64,000 nucleotides of DNA from Lepidostoma basale (Eukaryota > Arthropoda > Insecta > Trichoptera > Lepidostomatidae): assembly GCA_022606425.2 (NCBI GenBank), contig JAHDVF020000726.1, positions 124,001 to 188,000 on the forward strand, read 5' to 3'. Both the position numbers and the translations under genes were made by a program. Under the pieces are notes generated by a model. That model was not told the DNA's origin and searched no databases. It worked only from the letters and a program-made list of their open reading frames with translations. How positions within the stretch are numbered: position 1 is the first letter of the stretch; every line of letters begins with the position of its first letter. Shown here piece by piece: positions 63,124 to 64,000 of this stretch.

Positions 63124-63655
63124 AACTAACTAACTAACTAACTTACCATCACGCCGTCTCCCCGGAGGGGTAGGCAGAAAGAATGGAACGCCACACTGTT
63201 CTGTCCTGACATACGCCTCTCGCTTCCTCTACATTCATACATCTTGTCATGCACGCACGTCGATTTTTCCGACTCCTCACGTGACCGACATTCAATATTT
63301 GATTGATTTGATCGTGCCACGTTTTCCTCGGCCTTCCTCTATTTCTAGCTCCGTTCACGCCGTTTACATATACCTTCTTTACCATTCTGTCTTCACTCAT
63401 TCTTTCCATGTGTCCAAACCATCTTAATGACCCTTTCCTTATTTTGTTCATAACACTTTTATTCGCACCACATTCACTTCTTATACTTGCATTTGTCACT
63501 CTATCATATACAGATTTGCCACACATTCGTCTTAGAGATCTCATTTCTACTGCATTTATTCTACTTTCATCCTTCTTTTGCCAGTTCCATGCTTCACTTC
63601 CATACATAAGGGTCGGCACAAGAACACCATTGTGCACTGCCATCTTAGCTTTATA
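63124..63655 (-). mobile_element. LINE-A 3' copy, longest undamaged frame
   Basis: 164 open codons (63643-63149): AVHNGVLVPTLMYGSEAWNW, MRRSLRRMC-like core, YDRVTNASIRSECGANKSVM, RWFGHMERMSEDRMVKKVYV, GRPRKTWHDQINQILNVGHV, CQDRTVWRSILSAYPSGETA and stop just before (TTAG)n. No break in the frame, so it is among the youngest LINE-A insertions. 5'-truncated after KAKMAVHN. Confidence 0.93.
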
Positions 63656-63699
63656 CAGAAGAACAATAATTAAAGTGAGGCAATATTAAAGCATTATAG

Positions 63700-63905
63700 A
63701 CCAGTTTTCTACTATTTATATCCAATTTATTTCTGATTCTAAATAAGAAACCGATCTTTTTACCATTTTTTTAAAAACTTGCTTAAAATTTAATTAAAAG
63801 TTAAATTTTTCGTCTAATATAATACCCAGATACTTGATAACTTGACTTTTAAATAAATCCATTGGAATGTGGTCTAGATACCCTTTGCTTTTTGCTATTT
63901 TTTCC
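63700..63905 (-). mobile_element. RT fragment of a Jockey/R1-type LINE
   Basis: Minus strand reads KGYLDHIPMDLFKSQVIKYL then GIILDEKFNF, a stop, and FKQVFKKMVKRSV. The VKYLG..LD.KL.F motif follows the RT domain in Jockey, R1 and I elements. Short and decayed. Confidence 0.5.
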
Positions 63906-64000
63906 TGAAATGGTGCATCCTACAGCAAGTCATGCGTGGATAGGGGGCGGGCCTAGGGATCGTTTGAGCAAAGCTGACGAAGGGGCGCCGCTGCGTCCCA

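Overview
This window looks like intergenic, repeat-saturated DNA of an AT-rich animal genome, most likely an arthropod and plausibly an insect. I see no bacterial signature: no operons, no Shine-Dalgarno-led genes, no long open frames. The longest frame (336 codons) is a reverse transcriptase remnant, and I could not defend any single-copy host exon. Host taxon is inference only. The supporting content is piggyBac, DUF4817-type, pogo and hAT DNA transposons, Jockey-like and RTE-like LINEs, tRNA-derived SINEs and repeats resembling Penelope-like element (PLE) termini.

The dominant repeat, called LINE-A here, is a 5'-truncated RTE-like LINE with a (TTAG)n 3' tail. About thirty pieces occur on both strands from 2.1 kb to 63.7 kb. 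The best copies are at 45785-46735, 50844-51363 and 63124-63655. Other LINE lineages are named LINE-B to LINE-J. Several of them (B, C, E, G) end in (GAA)n-type tails. An L2/CR1-like family has five 3' ends that share a hairpin. A 2.3-kb Jockey-like copy (20534-22857) is the best preserved element. Three non-autonomous families go with them. SINE-1 has a tRNA-Ser-like head and clear A and B boxes. SINE-2 has a second tRNA-like head. SINE-3 ends in the LINE-A 3' end plus an inverted duplicate of it.

Layout: 0-12.5 kb holds SINE-1, LINE-A, SINE-3, two copies of a TTAA-flanked MITE and a possible solo LTR. 12.87-15.48 kb is a pogo-like element carrying an internally deleted piggyBac and LINE-E pieces. 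15.9-18 kb is L2 with a SINE-2 inside it, set between inverted PLE-like arms. 20-23 kb holds palindromic repeats and the Jockey-like LINE. 23-36 kb is a dense mix of LINE fragments, a DUF4817 mini-transposon, a hAT MITE and a nested PLE/LINE-A/MITE group. 36-48 kb is mostly LINE-A, LINE-F, SINE-3 and SINE-1. 48.4-49.1 kb is a pogo MITE that keeps a short helix-turn-helix reading frame. 50-64 kb holds more LINEs, a TIR element with TTAA flanks (58864-60606), and LINE-A copies that run almost to the window end.

Nothing here acts as a gene pathway. The relationships are parasitic: SINE-3 probably uses the LINE-A machinery because it shares the LINE-A tail, and small TTAA elements probably use piggyBac-type transposases. 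Nesting with intact target-site duplications gives a relative insertion order at many points.
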